A DNA stretch of 17,075 nucleotides from an uncultured Clostridia bacterium (GCA_947381875.1 CANCXY010000042.1:1-17075), one strand, 5' to 3'; positions 1-6,972 are shown, counted from the stretch's first letter. Notes: a model not told the origin generated them from the sequence alone. Numbers and translations: made by a program.

Positions 1-56
1 CTCCGCCTCTGGACTCCGCCAAAGGGGCGCAGCCCCTTTGGAAACCCATCTTGTTT
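1..56 (+). repeat. Family A hairpin element, copy 1 (cut by window start)
   Basis: Contains a perfect 10-bp stem, CCAAAGGGGC at 19-28 and GCCCCTTTGG at 32-41, with loop GCA. It is preceded by the right half of a second hairpin (GCCTCTGG, 5-12) and followed by AAACCCATCTTG. The same modules recur at 10158-10239 in this orientation, and inverted at 11262-11340 and 17026-17075. The left part lies outside the window. No open reading frame is associated with it. Confidence 0.8.
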
Positions 57-144
57 TAGAATGGAAAGGGTATCGCAGCTTTCCCCGGCGCTGGAGGGAA
101 AAACGGGCAAATGGGATTTTCTCATGTTTTTCTGAAAATACGTC

Positions 145-173
145 TTGCATTCTGAGGGAAAATATGCTATACT
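145..173 (+). promoter_or_regulatory. Promoter of rpsB-tsf
   Basis: A -35 box TTGCAT (145-150) and a -10 box TATACT (168-173) are separated by exactly 17 nt. The -10 is preceded by TGC, making it an extended -10. This is a strong sigma-A-type promoter, expected for a ribosomal protein operon. Transcription should begin near 180, giving an untranslated leader of about 120 nt. Confidence 0.8.
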
Positions 174-186
174 AATTCGGCAAAAC

Positions 187-277
187 GCACGCATACTTTT
201 GACGGGCCGGTGCCCTGTGGGGAGTTTTTATGTGTTTTCCTGCGAGGTGGCCTGTCATGCAGGGTATGCGGAGGTGC
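187..277 (+). promoter_or_regulatory. Structured 5' leader of rpsB, candidate autoregulatory RNA
   Basis: The leader folds by eye into a long-range helix. GCAC (187-190) pairs GTGC (274-277), and GCATAC (191-196) pairs GTATGC (264-269), leaving GGAG (270-273) as a bulge. This encloses a hairpin GGGC-CGGT-GCCC (204-215) and a second small one, CCTG (251-254) with CAGG (260-263). The ribosome binding site at 289-294 lies just 3' of the structure. Many Firmicutes ribosomal protein operons carry such autogenous leaders, but I do not recognise this as a named one, so the regulatory role is inferred. Confidence 0.4.
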
Positions 278-302
278 AACGAAAAAACAGGAGGCAAGAA
301 TT

Positions 303-1031
303 ATGGCAGTCGTATCCATGAAACAGCTTTTGGAAGCCGGTGTCCACTTTGGGCATCAGACCCGCCGCTGGAACCCCAAAATGGCGAAGTATATCTTCAC
401 CGAACGCAATGGCATCTATATCATTGACCTGCAAAAGACCGTGAAGAAGTTAGACGAGGCGTACAGCTTTGTGCGCGACACCGCCACAGCGGGCGGCAGT
501 CTGCTCTTTGTGGGCACCAAAAAGCAGGCGCAGGACTCCGTGCGCGAGGAAGCGGCCCGCTGCGGCATGCACTATGTAAACGCGCGCTGGCTGGGCGGCA
601 TGCTTACCAACTTCCGCACCATCCGCCGCCGCATCGACCGCATGGAGCAGATTAAGAAAATGCGCGATGACGGCACGTTTGAGATGCTGCCGAAAAAAGA
701 GGTCGCAAAGCTGGAACTGGAACTGGAGAAACTGGAGAAATTCCTGGGCGGCGTGAAGGATATGGATCAGCTGCCCGCCGCGATGTTCATTGTCGACCCG
801 CGCAAGGAGCGAATCGCCGTGGCCGAGGCGCGCAAGCTGAACATCCCCATCGTGGCAATCGTCGATACCAACTGCGACCCGGACGAGATCGACTATGTGA
901 TCCCCGGCAACGATGACGCGATCCGCGCTGTCAAGCTGATCGCGGGCGCTATGGCGGACGCCGTACTCGAAGGCCGCCAGGGCGAGCAGATGGAAGAAGC
1001 ACCGGCAGAAGAAGCGCCGGAAGAAGAATAA
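303..1031 (+). CDS. rpsB: 30S ribosomal protein S2 (RpsB)
   Basis: Small-subunit ribosomal protein S2, 242 residues, the usual family length. It sits on the 30S subunit between head and body and is needed for S1 binding where S1 exists, and for initiation. The N-terminus (MKQLLEAGVHFGHQTRRWNP, then YIFTERNGIYIIDLQKT) is the classic S2 signature, as are VGTKKQAQ, RWLGGMLTN and the FIVDPRKE segment. The acidic C-terminal tail, rich in Glu, Ala and Pro, is typical. An in-frame start exists at 210, but 303 is chosen because AGGAGG (289-294) lies 8 nt upstream and family members begin with M-x-V-x-SMKQLL. It is followed by tsf, the standard partner, after a 119-nt gap that holds a palindromic element. 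Confidence 0.97.
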   Translation: MAVVSMKQLLEAGVHFGHQTRRWNPKMAKYIFTERNGIYIIDLQKTVKKLDEAYSFVRDTATAGGSLLFVGTKKQAQDSVREEAARCGMHYVNARWLGGMLTNFRTIRRRIDRMEQIKKMRDDGTFEMLPKKEVAKLELELEKLEKFLGGVKDMDQLPAAMFIVDPRKERIAVAEARKLNIPIVAIVDTNCDPDEIDYVIPGNDDAIRAVKLIAGAMADAVLEGRQGEQMEEAPAEEAPEEE

Positions 1032-1040
1032 TATAGGAAT

Positions 1041-1117
1041 GTCCAACGCAACGGGTTTTTGTATACTTCCCCGCCCGCAGGGCGGGGAAGTATATGGAAT
1101 ACCCCTACGGCTTGGAC
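1041..1117. repeat. Family B nested palindrome, copy B1 (rpsB-tsf gap)
   Basis: The core stem is 15 bp, 1062-1076 against 1080-1094, with loop GCA; its inner part is TTCCCCGCCC/GGGCGGGGAA. Outer arms are GTCCAA (1041-1046) with TTGGAC (1112-1117), and GGGT (1053-1056) with ACCC (1101-1104). The transcript between rpsB and tsf would carry this very stable hairpin. It has no 3' U-run, so it is not an obvious terminator. It may protect mRNA ends or damp tsf expression, which is inference. Confidence 0.85.
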
Positions 1118-1150
1118 GCTCCCGGAAATAATCGACGGAGGGAAAGAAGA

Positions 1151-2071
1151 ATGGCTTTTACAGCACAAGACGTAAAGAAACTGCGTGAGATGACAGGCTG
1201 CGGCATGATGGACTGCAAAAAAGCGCTCACGCAGTCCGAGGGTGATTTTGATAAGGCGATCGAGTTCCTGCGTGAAAAGGGTCTGGCCGCCGCGGAAAAG
1301 AAAGCCAGCCGCATTGCCGCCGAGGGCATGGTATACGCGACGGCGGACGTGGCCGCGAAGGTGGGCGTTGTCGTTGAGGTGAACGCCGAGACGGACTTTG
1401 TCGCCAAGAATGAGACATTCCAGACATTTGTCAAGGACGTGGCCGAGGTTGTCAAGACGCAGGCCCCCGCCGACGTAGACGCACTGCTGGCCTGCGATAT
1501 GAACGGTCAGACAGTGGAAGCGGCACTGAAAGAGAAAATTCTGGTGATTGGTGAGAACCTCAAGATTCGTCGTTTCGAGCGCTTTGAGGGGATATGCGCG
1601 GCCTATGTACACGGCGGCGGCACGCACGGCGTACTGGTGCAGTTCAAGGCCGACGACGCGGCGGCGGCAACTCCCGCCTTTACCGTATTTGGCAAGGATA
1701 TCGCTATGCAGATTGCGGCGGCGAACCCGGCCTATGTGCGTAAAGAGGATGTGACCGCATCTGTGATCGACAAAGAGAAAGAGATTTTGCAGGCGCAGAT
1801 CGAGAACGATCCAAAGCTGGCCACAAAGCCCGACGCCGTGAAAGTCAAGATGGTGGAAGGCCGCATTGGCAAATACTACAAAGAAAACTGCCTGGTCGAC
1901 CAGGAGTATGTCAAAGACCCCGATATCAACGTGGCACAGTATGTTGCGAACACCGCGAAGGAGCTGGGCACGGCGATCGAGATCATCAAGTTTGCCCGTT
2001 TCCAGAAAGGCGAGGGCCTGGAGAAGCGCGTGGATGATTTCGCGGCGGAAGTTGCTAGCATGACGAAATAA
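1151..2071 (+). CDS. tsf: Translation elongation factor Ts
   Basis: EF-Ts, the guanine nucleotide exchange factor that releases GDP from EF-Tu in the cytosol. It has 306 residues, normal for the long bacterial form. The N-terminal UBA-like domain is seen in LREMTGCGMMDCKKAL (residues 11-26). The EF-Tu-contacting TDFVAKN motif is at residues 81-87, followed by the two-part core domain and a C-terminal YVANTAKELG-type module. The start at 1151 is chosen over an in-frame ATG at 1094 because GGAGG (1137-1141) is 9 nt upstream and the family begins with the UBA domain. The 1094 ATG lies inside the palindromic element. It is probably cotranscribed with rpsB, and a stem-loop follows the stop codon. 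Confidence 0.97.
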   Translation: MAFTAQDVKKLREMTGCGMMDCKKALTQSEGDFDKAIEFLREKGLAAAEKKASRIAAEGMVYATADVAAKVGVVVEVNAETDFVAKNETFQTFVKDVAEVVKTQAPADVDALLACDMNGQTVEAALKEKILVIGENLKIRRFERFEGICAAYVHGGGTHGVLVQFKADDAAAATPAFTVFGKDIAMQIAAANPAYVRKEDVTASVIDKEKEILQAQIENDPKLATKPDAVKVKMVEGRIGKYYKENCLVDQEYVKDPDINVAQYVANTAKELGTAIEIIKFARFQKGEGLEKRVDDFAAEVASMTK

Positions 2072-2088
2072 ACAAGGGTATGGATTCA

Positions 2089-2130
2089 AAAGGCTGCCGT
2101 GCGGGGAATCTGTGCGGCAGCCTTTATAAA
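2089..2130 (+). terminator. Probable terminator after tsf
   Basis: An 11-bp perfect stem, AAAGGCTGCCG (2089-2099) with CGGCAGCCTTT (2115-2125), has a 15-nt loop and begins 17 nt after the tsf stop. The 3' tail after the stem is TTT then ATAAAAT, a short U-tract, so termination may be partial and some read-through into the transporter region is possible. Confidence 0.6.
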
Positions 2131-2140
2131 ATACGCTGCG

Positions 2141-2183
2141 TGTGCCGCGTAACAGCTTCGGCTTCGTTTCCGCGCACGGCACA
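2141..2183. other. Second stem-loop in the tsf-MFS gap
   Basis: TGTGCCG (2141-2147) pairs with CGGCACA (2177-2183), and a small AGC-TTCG-GCT hairpin (2154-2163) sits in the apical part. There is no U-tract. It could back up the preceding terminator or be a remnant of a repeat; no role can be assigned. Confidence 0.4.
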
Positions 2184-2205
2184 TAAAAGGCGGGGTCCGT
2201 AAAAA

Positions 2206-2295
2206 GGGGAGTGTCCGCATCGCGGAGCTATTGCCGTGTATTTCCCCGCCCTATGGGCGGGGAAATACACAAAAACTCCCGCTATGGACACCCCC
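2206..2295. repeat. Family B nested palindrome, copy B2 (upstream of MFS gene)
   Basis: This is the most perfect copy. The core is 16 bp, GTGTATTTCCCCGCCC (2236-2251) against its complement at 2255-2270, with loop TAT. Outer arms are GTGTCC (2211-2216) with GGACAC (2286-2291), extended by GGGG (2206-2209) with CCCC (2292-2295); the middle arms are GGAG (2224-2227) with CTCC (2276-2279). It ends about 20 nt before the leader peptide of the MFS gene. Confidence 0.88.
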
Positions 2296-2318
2296 ATAAA
2301 AAGGACAAGGAAAATAAA

Positions 2319-2357
2319 ATGCTGCTCTGCATTGTTTTTGCTCCATGCAAGGTTTGA
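2319..2357 (+). CDS. Putative 12-residue leader peptide of the MFS gene
   Basis: ATG at 2319 opens a 12-codon frame, MLLCIVFAPCKV, ending at TGA 2355-2357, with AAGGA (2307-2311) 7 nt upstream. Its 3' half overlaps the first arm of two competing RNA helices upstream of the transporter gene. That is the arrangement seen in ribosome-mediated attenuation of resistance genes such as the erm, cat and tet leaders. I do not recognise the peptide itself. The stalling role is inferred from its position; the reading frame and ribosome binding site are visible directly. Confidence 0.6.
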   Translation: MLLCIVFAPCKV

Positions 2358-2453
2358 GGACGCTGCATGGAGGATAGTTAAGTCCTCAGACTTTGCATAT
2401 TTGGTTTACGGAGTAGAATGCTGAAATTTCTTAAAAAACCAAGGAGCAAAGTC
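2341..2453 (+). promoter_or_regulatory. Candidate attenuator with mutually exclusive RNA helices
   Basis: Three helices compete. Helix I: CTCCATGCA (2341-2349) with TGCATGGAG (2364-2372), 9 bp. Helix II: TGCAAGGTTTGAGGAC (2346-2361) with 2382-2397, 16 continuous pairs including two G-U. Helix III: GACTTTGC (2389-2396) with GCAAAGTC (2446-2453), continued by TTGGTTT (2401-2407) with AAACCAA (2436-2442). Helix II shares bases with both I and III. Helix III occludes the AAGGAG site at 2441-2446 that serves the ATG at 2457 and loops out a weaker GGAG/ATG pair at 2410-2420. A ribosome held early in the leader peptide would block helix I, favour helix II and free the ribosome binding site. The pairing is seen; the switching is inferred. 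Confidence 0.6.
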
Positions 2454-2456
2454 AAA

Positions 2457-3767
2457 ATGAAAACAAAACAACTGAAACCCTATCTTCTTCTTTGGAGTAC
2501 GCAGTCGCTTTCTGCGCTTGGCAGCGGCATGACAAGCTACGCGCTTGTACTCTGGCTCTATCAGCGCACAGGTTCCGCGATTCAAACAGCCATGCTGTCG
2601 TTTTGTTCGTATGCGCCGTATGTGCTTATGAGCATATTCGCGGGTGCGTTGAGCGATAAATGGAACAAAAAACGCACAATGCTTGTGTGCGATTTTGCCG
2701 CCGCCCTCAGTACCGCCGCCGTATTTTTCCTCATCAAAGCCGACGTACTCAGCGCGTGGCATCTGTATGTGTTAAACGCATTCAACGGATTGATGAACAC
2801 CGTACAGCAGCCCGCCAGTGAGGTGGCAGCAACGCTGCTGATCCCGAAGGAATATTATCAGAAAACAAGCGGCTTGCGCTCTTTTTCCCAGGCGTTGAAC
2901 ACCATCCTCACGCCTGTTTTCGCGACGGCGCTGTTTGCGGGCGCGGGCATGGGCGAGGTGATCGCGTTTGACCTGTCCAGCTTCGCGGTCGCGTCCCTGA
3001 CGCTGCTTTGCCTGCGCATCCCGGAAGAAGACACGGCTGTACAGGCGGCGGAAAGCACGCTGCGCTCCGCCCGCAAAGGGCTGTCATGGCTGCGCAAAAA
3101 ACCGCTGATCCTCCAACTGATGCTGTTTTTAGCCGCCATCAATTTTGTCGCGTCTATCTATAACGCGGCGTTGCCCGCCATGATCTTATCCAGGTCGAAC
3201 GGCGGCGAAACAGTTTTAGGCGTTGTCAATGCCTGTGTGGGGATAGCGACGCTTGCGGGCAGTGTGCTTGTCACATTGCTTCCCGCGCCGAAAAACAGGG
3301 TACGGATGATCTGCATAGCGCTGTTCCTGTCCATGAGCAGCGAAAATTTTCTGCTTGCGTTCGGCAGGACGCCGCTGATCTGGTGCATGGGGGCGGTCCT
3401 GGGGTGGCTGTCCATTCCCTATATGAACGCAAATTTAGATGTGATTTTCCGTAATACCATCCCGCTTGAGATGCAGGGGCGTGTATATGCCTGCCGCAAT
3501 ACGCTGCAATTTTTCACGATACCCCTCGGCTTTTTACTGGGCGGCGTTCTGGTGGATAAAGTGTTTGAACCGCTGATGGCTGCACAGCCTGTGAGTAGCC
3601 CGCTTATATATCTCTTTGGCAAAAGCAAGGGGGCGGGGGCTGCTATGCTGTTCTTTTTCCTGGGAATCGCAGGCGTATTGGTATGCGTGATTTTCAGTGC
3701 GAGGCTCTGGAAATACCAGTGGAGTGAAAAGCTGTCTGCGTGTGAGCCGACAGGGAAGGAAAGATAA
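2457..3767 (+). CDS. MFS drug-efflux-type transporter (Mef-like)
   Basis: Major facilitator superfamily permease, 436 residues, predicted to export small hydrophobic compounds by proton antiport at the cell membrane. The opening resembles Mef-type macrolide exporters (LWSTQSLSALGSGMTSYAL, then LYQRTGSA). The loop 2-3 motif A is visible as GALSDKWNKKR, residues 63-73. Hydrophobic segments fit about 12 membrane spans with a cytoplasmic loop in the middle (about residues 190-215). The start is set at 2457 because AAGGAG (2441-2446) is 10 nt upstream. An in-frame ATG at 2418 with GGAG four nt away would add MLKFLKKPRSKVK. The attenuator-like leader suggests drug-inducible expression. It is a single gene between housekeeping tsf and a terminator, with AT-richer flanks, suggesting later acquisition. 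The substrate is unknown. Confidence 0.88.
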   Translation: MKTKQLKPYLLLWSTQSLSALGSGMTSYALVLWLYQRTGSAIQTAMLSFCSYAPYVLMSIFAGALSDKWNKKRTMLVCDFAAALSTAAVFFLIKADVLSAWHLYVLNAFNGLMNTVQQPASEVAATLLIPKEYYQKTSGLRSFSQALNTILTPVFATALFAGAGMGEVIAFDLSSFAVASLTLLCLRIPEEDTAVQAAESTLRSARKGLSWLRKKPLILQLMLFLAAINFVASIYNAALPAMILSRSNGGETVLGVVNACVGIATLAGSVLVTLLPAPKNRVRMICIALFLSMSSENFLLAFGRTPLIWCMGAVLGWLSIPYMNANLDVIFRNTIPLEMQGRVYACRNTLQFFTIPLGFLLGGVLVDKVFEPLMAAQPVSSPLIYLFGKSKGAGAAMLFFFLGIAGVLVCVIFSARLWKYQWSEKLSACEPTGKER

Positions 3768-3798
3768 ATACACATTACGAAAGGTTTAATCCATAATG

Positions 3799-3832
3799 CA
3801 GCCGCACGGAAAACGTGCGGCTGTTCTTTTTC
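3799..3832 (+). terminator. Intrinsic terminator of the MFS gene
   Basis: A perfect 10-bp GC-rich stem, CAGCCGCACG (3799-3808) with CGTGCGGCTG (3814-3823), has loop GAAAA and is followed by TTCTTTTTC. It lies 31 nt after the transporter stop and is a textbook plus-strand terminator. The opposite strand has no U-run after the stem. Confidence 0.85.
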
Positions 3833-3971
3833 AAATACGATTCGCTATCCCAAATAGCCCTGCGTTTATTGCTTCCCCTACAGAGCGGATGGCATCTGCC
3901 AAAATCAAAGATGCTCCTATGATTGCGAGTGCAATAATAATCGCACCGATCAATTTTTGATAGTCTTTCAT
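3831..3971 (-). CDS. Small single-span membrane protein, 46 residues
   Basis: ATG at 3971 on the minus strand opens a 46-codon frame beginning MKDYQKL and ending GIANRI. Residues 7-25 (LIGAIIIALAIIGASLILA) form one strongly hydrophobic helix. They are followed by an amphipathic stretch with ADAIRSVGEAI and a glycine-containing tail. GAGG on the same strand lies 9 nt before the start. The frame lies 52 nt downstream of the GT-C-like gene on the same strand, so it may be cotranscribed. The layout (short charged N-terminus, one helix, short tail) recurs in many small clostridial membrane proteins, but I can assign no function. A 67-codon frame overlaps it in another register and looks spurious. 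Confidence 0.6.
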   Translation of the reverse strand: MKDYQKLIGAIIIALAIIGASLILADAIRSVGEAINAGLFGIANRI

Positions 3972-4023
3972 GCACCATGTCCTCACTTACAAATCTCGAT
4001 AAGAATGATATTGTCGTGATTAG

Positions 4024-5727
4024 CTATCCACTGTCCGCCGTCCGCAGTTGATACGGCGCCAGCGGGTTTTCCCCTACAGCTACCGCTTCTACCAGGCGTC
4101 CTGAATGTTCCGTGGCATACTGCGCCACGCTTGCAATATCATCCGCCCCCACGAAAACGCCGTCATTGTCTACAGCGTCCAGCAGGGGAGAGGAAGCAAG
4201 GCCATAGTCTGCCAGCGTTTCTTCCCGAAGTGGCGCATGCGAAAGCCAACCGCCGTAAGCGATGATATTGGAGAAAAAACCTTCCGGGCGCGGGTGCCAT
4301 ACATCATACCCCGCCGCCGCGTCAATATAGCTTGTGGGGATCAGATATAAATGCTCCTTGTCCGCGCTCATGGCATACAGCGCGGATGCGTCGGCTTCTA
4401 TGCGCGTTTCCCGATAATAGCGGCTCTCGCCCCACAGGCTGTAGAAGGAGATAAGCGAACAGAGTGCCAGCACGCCAAAATAGATCCCGCAAAGACGCAG
4501 GCTGAGCTTTCTGCGCCAGTCCCCCTGCATCAGTGCGGCCAGGAACATGGGCACGGTGCAGAGCTGTAAAGCGGTTTCTACATAATGCGGGAAACGCCCG
4601 CGCATGGTAAGATACAATATTTCCAGCCCCAGAAGTGCGCCCACGCCCCAGAACGCAAGGCTTTTGCGGTTCCATTTCAGCAGCGCCAAGCCCGCCAGTA
4701 CAGTCAGGGCCAGCGCCGCCCGATACCATTCCCCGTATACCATCTCCGCCCCAGTGCACAGGGTATCTTTTGCGATTTGTACCAGAGGCGGGCCGGGCAG
4801 CTTTTCCGCCAACTGCGCGACACGTTCAGCAGGGAATACACGCCCGTCATAGTAATTCCAGCTCAACAGCATGCCGAGGTCGGTGTCGGAAACGCCGTCG
4901 TCCATGAAAGGGTTCCCTTCGGGCATATGCAGCGCCTTGAAATCGCTGAACTCCGTGCGCGCCGCGTTGTAGTCCGTATAGGTGTGCCAGCCGTCATCCA
5001 TCCGATAGCTAAACATATCCACGCCTTTGGCGGCGAACGCCAGCAGGAGCAGCAGGGCCATTGTGCCAGCGGCGCGGCGCTTCTGCGGCTTGTCCAGCAC
5101 GAAAAAACGGATGAGGAACAGCGCGGCGGAGAGTCCGCCCGCCGCGCAGAACATATCCCACCGGAGTAGGCTGCTTATCCAGGCAAGGAAAAGCCCCAGC
5201 GCCGTGCGGCGGCATGGCTTGTGCCAGGTATCCGCCATCAGCAGCAGCCCGGCGGCACAGCACAAACCGCTTGTTTTTACATACTGGACCGAATAAAACA
5301 CCAGCGGGGACAGCACCAGCGCCGCGCCCAGAAAAACGCAGAGACCGCGCGCCGTGCCCAAGCGCTCCATTGCAAGGCGCAGCAGCACGGCACAGCTAAT
5401 CAGCGAGAGGGCGAGCTGCATCAGCATATACCAATTAAAGCCCCCCGCCAGCGCATACAATGGGCGCAGCAAGACGCCAATCACGATATTCACATAGATT
5501 AGGTGGATGCGGTCCGCGCCGTAGGCCCCCGCCGCAATGTTGGCGATGGTCGCGTCGTCGTTGGTGGTGTAGCGCATGCCAAACAGTGCCGCCATCCCGG
5601 CAAACAGCGCCAGGGGGACAAACAGCGTCAGCCAGTTCTGTAAAGAGGGGGCAGGCGGCGGCGCTTGTGCGCCTGTATTCCCGCGCGCCGCCCCTTTCCT
5701 CAGCTTATTCCCAAACGTTTCGTTCAC
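4024..5727 (-). CDS. Polytopic membrane protein, GT-C glycosyltransferase-like
   Basis: 567 residues with a proline-rich cytoplasmic N-terminus (about residues 1-30), roughly ten hydrophobic segments, and a soluble C-terminal part from about residue 425. After the first membrane span comes TNDDATIANIAAGAYG. A paired acidic motif (D57, D58) in the first extracytoplasmic loop is the hallmark position for GT-C enzymes, which transfer sugars from polyprenyl-phosphate donors outside the membrane. The start codon is GTG at 5727. Its TG overlaps the TGA of the upstream GT4 gene (4-nt GTGA overlap), so translation is probably coupled. The partner and membrane topology suggest building or decorating a surface glycan. 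It could instead be a membrane protein without catalysis; family assignment is tentative. Confidence 0.75.
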   Translation of the reverse strand: MNETFGNKLRKGAARGNTGAQAPPPAPSLQNWLTLFVPLALFAGMAALFGMRYTTNDDATIANIAAGAYGADRIHLIYVNIVIGVLLRPLYALAGGFNWYMLMQLALSLISCAVLLRLAMERLGTARGLCVFLGAALVLSPLVFYSVQYVKTSGLCCAAGLLLMADTWHKPCRRTALGLFLAWISSLLRWDMFCAAGGLSAALFLIRFFVLDKPQKRRAAGTMALLLLLAFAAKGVDMFSYRMDDGWHTYTDYNAARTEFSDFKALHMPEGNPFMDDGVSDTDLGMLLSWNYYDGRVFPAERVAQLAEKLPGPPLVQIAKDTLCTGAEMVYGEWYRAALALTVLAGLALLKWNRKSLAFWGVGALLGLEILYLTMRGRFPHYVETALQLCTVPMFLAALMQGDWRRKLSLRLCGIYFGVLALCSLISFYSLWGESRYYRETRIEADASALYAMSADKEHLYLIPTSYIDAAAGYDVWHPRPEGFFSNIIAYGGWLSHAPLREETLADYGLASSPLLDAVDNDGVFVGADDIASVAQYATEHSGRLVEAVAVGENPLAPYQLRTADSG

Positions 5728-6938
5728 CGTTTTTCCCTGTCGCGGACATCCTGCCGAATCTCCTGTTTCAGGTTGTATTTCGCCTGCGCGCGCTTATACA
5801 CATTCATCACCCGGCGCAGAAAATCCTTTTCGCTGTATCGCTGCGTATAGGCGGTGACGGCCTTCCGGCGCGCGGCGCGGACTTCGGGAGAGAGGGCGGC
5901 CTGCTCATGCAGCAGGCCGGCAAAGCCTTCCGCGTCCGTGAAGAAATTGCCGTTTTCCCCCGGCGTGATCTGGTCCTGATTGTAGATATCGAGCCGCTGC
6001 ACTACATACAAACCACTGGCAAGCGCCTCCAGCATGGAGATAGAGTTCATCTCGGAGAGCGAGGCCGTGGCAAAGAGGTCGCACGCGTGGTAATAGGGCG
6101 GCAGCTCCGCATGCTCAATGCGCCCAAGCAAGCGGACTTGCTCCTCCATGCCAAGCCGCGCGATTTGCGCGTTGAGGTTGTCGCGCTCCGGCCCGTCGCC
6201 GATGATAAACAGCTTGAACTGCTTTTCTGTCTGTGCCAGCGCGGCGAAGCAGTCGATCAGCACGTCGATGCTTTTTTCTTTGCCCAGTCGGCCCACAAAG
6301 CATACGGCGGTATCTCCCGGCTGGATGCCCAGTTTTTCGCGCACTGCGCCGATCGACTCCGCCGAGACGTTCTGCGGCAGGAAATCCGAGAGGTCGACGA
6401 CGTTCGGGATGATATTGATATGGCGCTCCACGCCGCACCGGTGCAAAAACTCCGCCACCTTGGGCGAGGGGCCGATGATCTCCGTCGCCCGGTTTGCGAC
6501 GCGGCGGAAATAGGCGTGCGCGGCAGGCTTTACCATCTTCTGGAACCGATCGGGCGCGATATAGAACATATAGTCGTCATACATCGTATGCAGCGTGTAG
6601 ACGATCGGCCTTTTCAGCTTGCGCGCGGCAAACAGGGCAAAAATGCCCATGCTGAATTCCGTGTGGATATGGATGATATCGGGGTCAAAATCCTGGATGA
6701 TGCGCAGGCGCTGGATATTCACGGGATTGGAAACGCCATACCCGTAAATGCGTTTCAGCCGGATGCCGGGGCAGTAGAGGATGCCGTCCTTGACATAGTG
6801 GCACACCGCCCGCGGGTTGATGGTGACGATCATCACCTCATGCCCTTCGCGCTCCAGCCCTTCCTTCAGTGTCTTGATGTGCGTCACCACGCCGCTGATA
6901 TAGGGGAAGTAGGTTTCGGTAAAAATTGCGATCTTCAT
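5724..6938 (-). CDS. Glycosyltransferase family 4, glycolipid-synthase-like
   Basis: 404 residues with a GT-B fold, family GT4, retaining. The N-terminal acceptor domain opens MKIAIFTETYFPYISGVVTH (glycine-rich loop), with IIHIHTEFSMG near residues 88-98 and YTLHTMYDDY at 114-123. The C-terminal nucleotide-sugar domain has VGRLGKEKS (215-223), GDGPE (247-251) and the E-x7-E pair E296/E304 in SEMNSISMLEALASG. The TLHTMYDDY segment and overall layout resemble diacylglycerol glucosyltransferases that make the lipoteichoic acid anchor in Firmicutes. A glycolipid acceptor is therefore likely but not proven. AGGAG (6946-6950, minus) is 7 nt before the ATG. It leads the minus-strand operon and is divergent from hprK. 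Confidence 0.9.
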   Translation of the reverse strand: MKIAIFTETYFPYISGVVTHIKTLKEGLEREGHEVMIVTINPRAVCHYVKDGILYCPGIRLKRIYGYGVSNPVNIQRLRIIQDFDPDIIHIHTEFSMGIFALFAARKLKRPIVYTLHTMYDDYMFYIAPDRFQKMVKPAAHAYFRRVANRATEIIGPSPKVAEFLHRCGVERHINIIPNVVDLSDFLPQNVSAESIGAVREKLGIQPGDTAVCFVGRLGKEKSIDVLIDCFAALAQTEKQFKLFIIGDGPERDNLNAQIARLGMEEQVRLLGRIEHAELPPYYHACDLFATASLSEMNSISMLEALASGLYVVQRLDIYNQDQITPGENGNFFTDAEGFAGLLHEQAALSPEVRAARRKAVTAYTQRYSEKDFLRRVMNVYKRAQAKYNLKQEIRQDVRDREKR

Positions 6939-6972
6939 AACTCCGCTCCTTTTAGTTTGGCCGCTTTAGGAT

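Noticed and set aside
893..2182. 429-codon minus-strand open frame opposite tsf.
   Set aside because: It covers tsf and the palindromic gap and has no family-like sequence. The plus-strand genes rpsB and tsf are certain.
3775..3978. 67-codon minus-strand frame after the MFS gene.
   Set aside because: It overlaps in another register the 46-codon frame that has a clean membrane helix, and it crosses the terminator stem.
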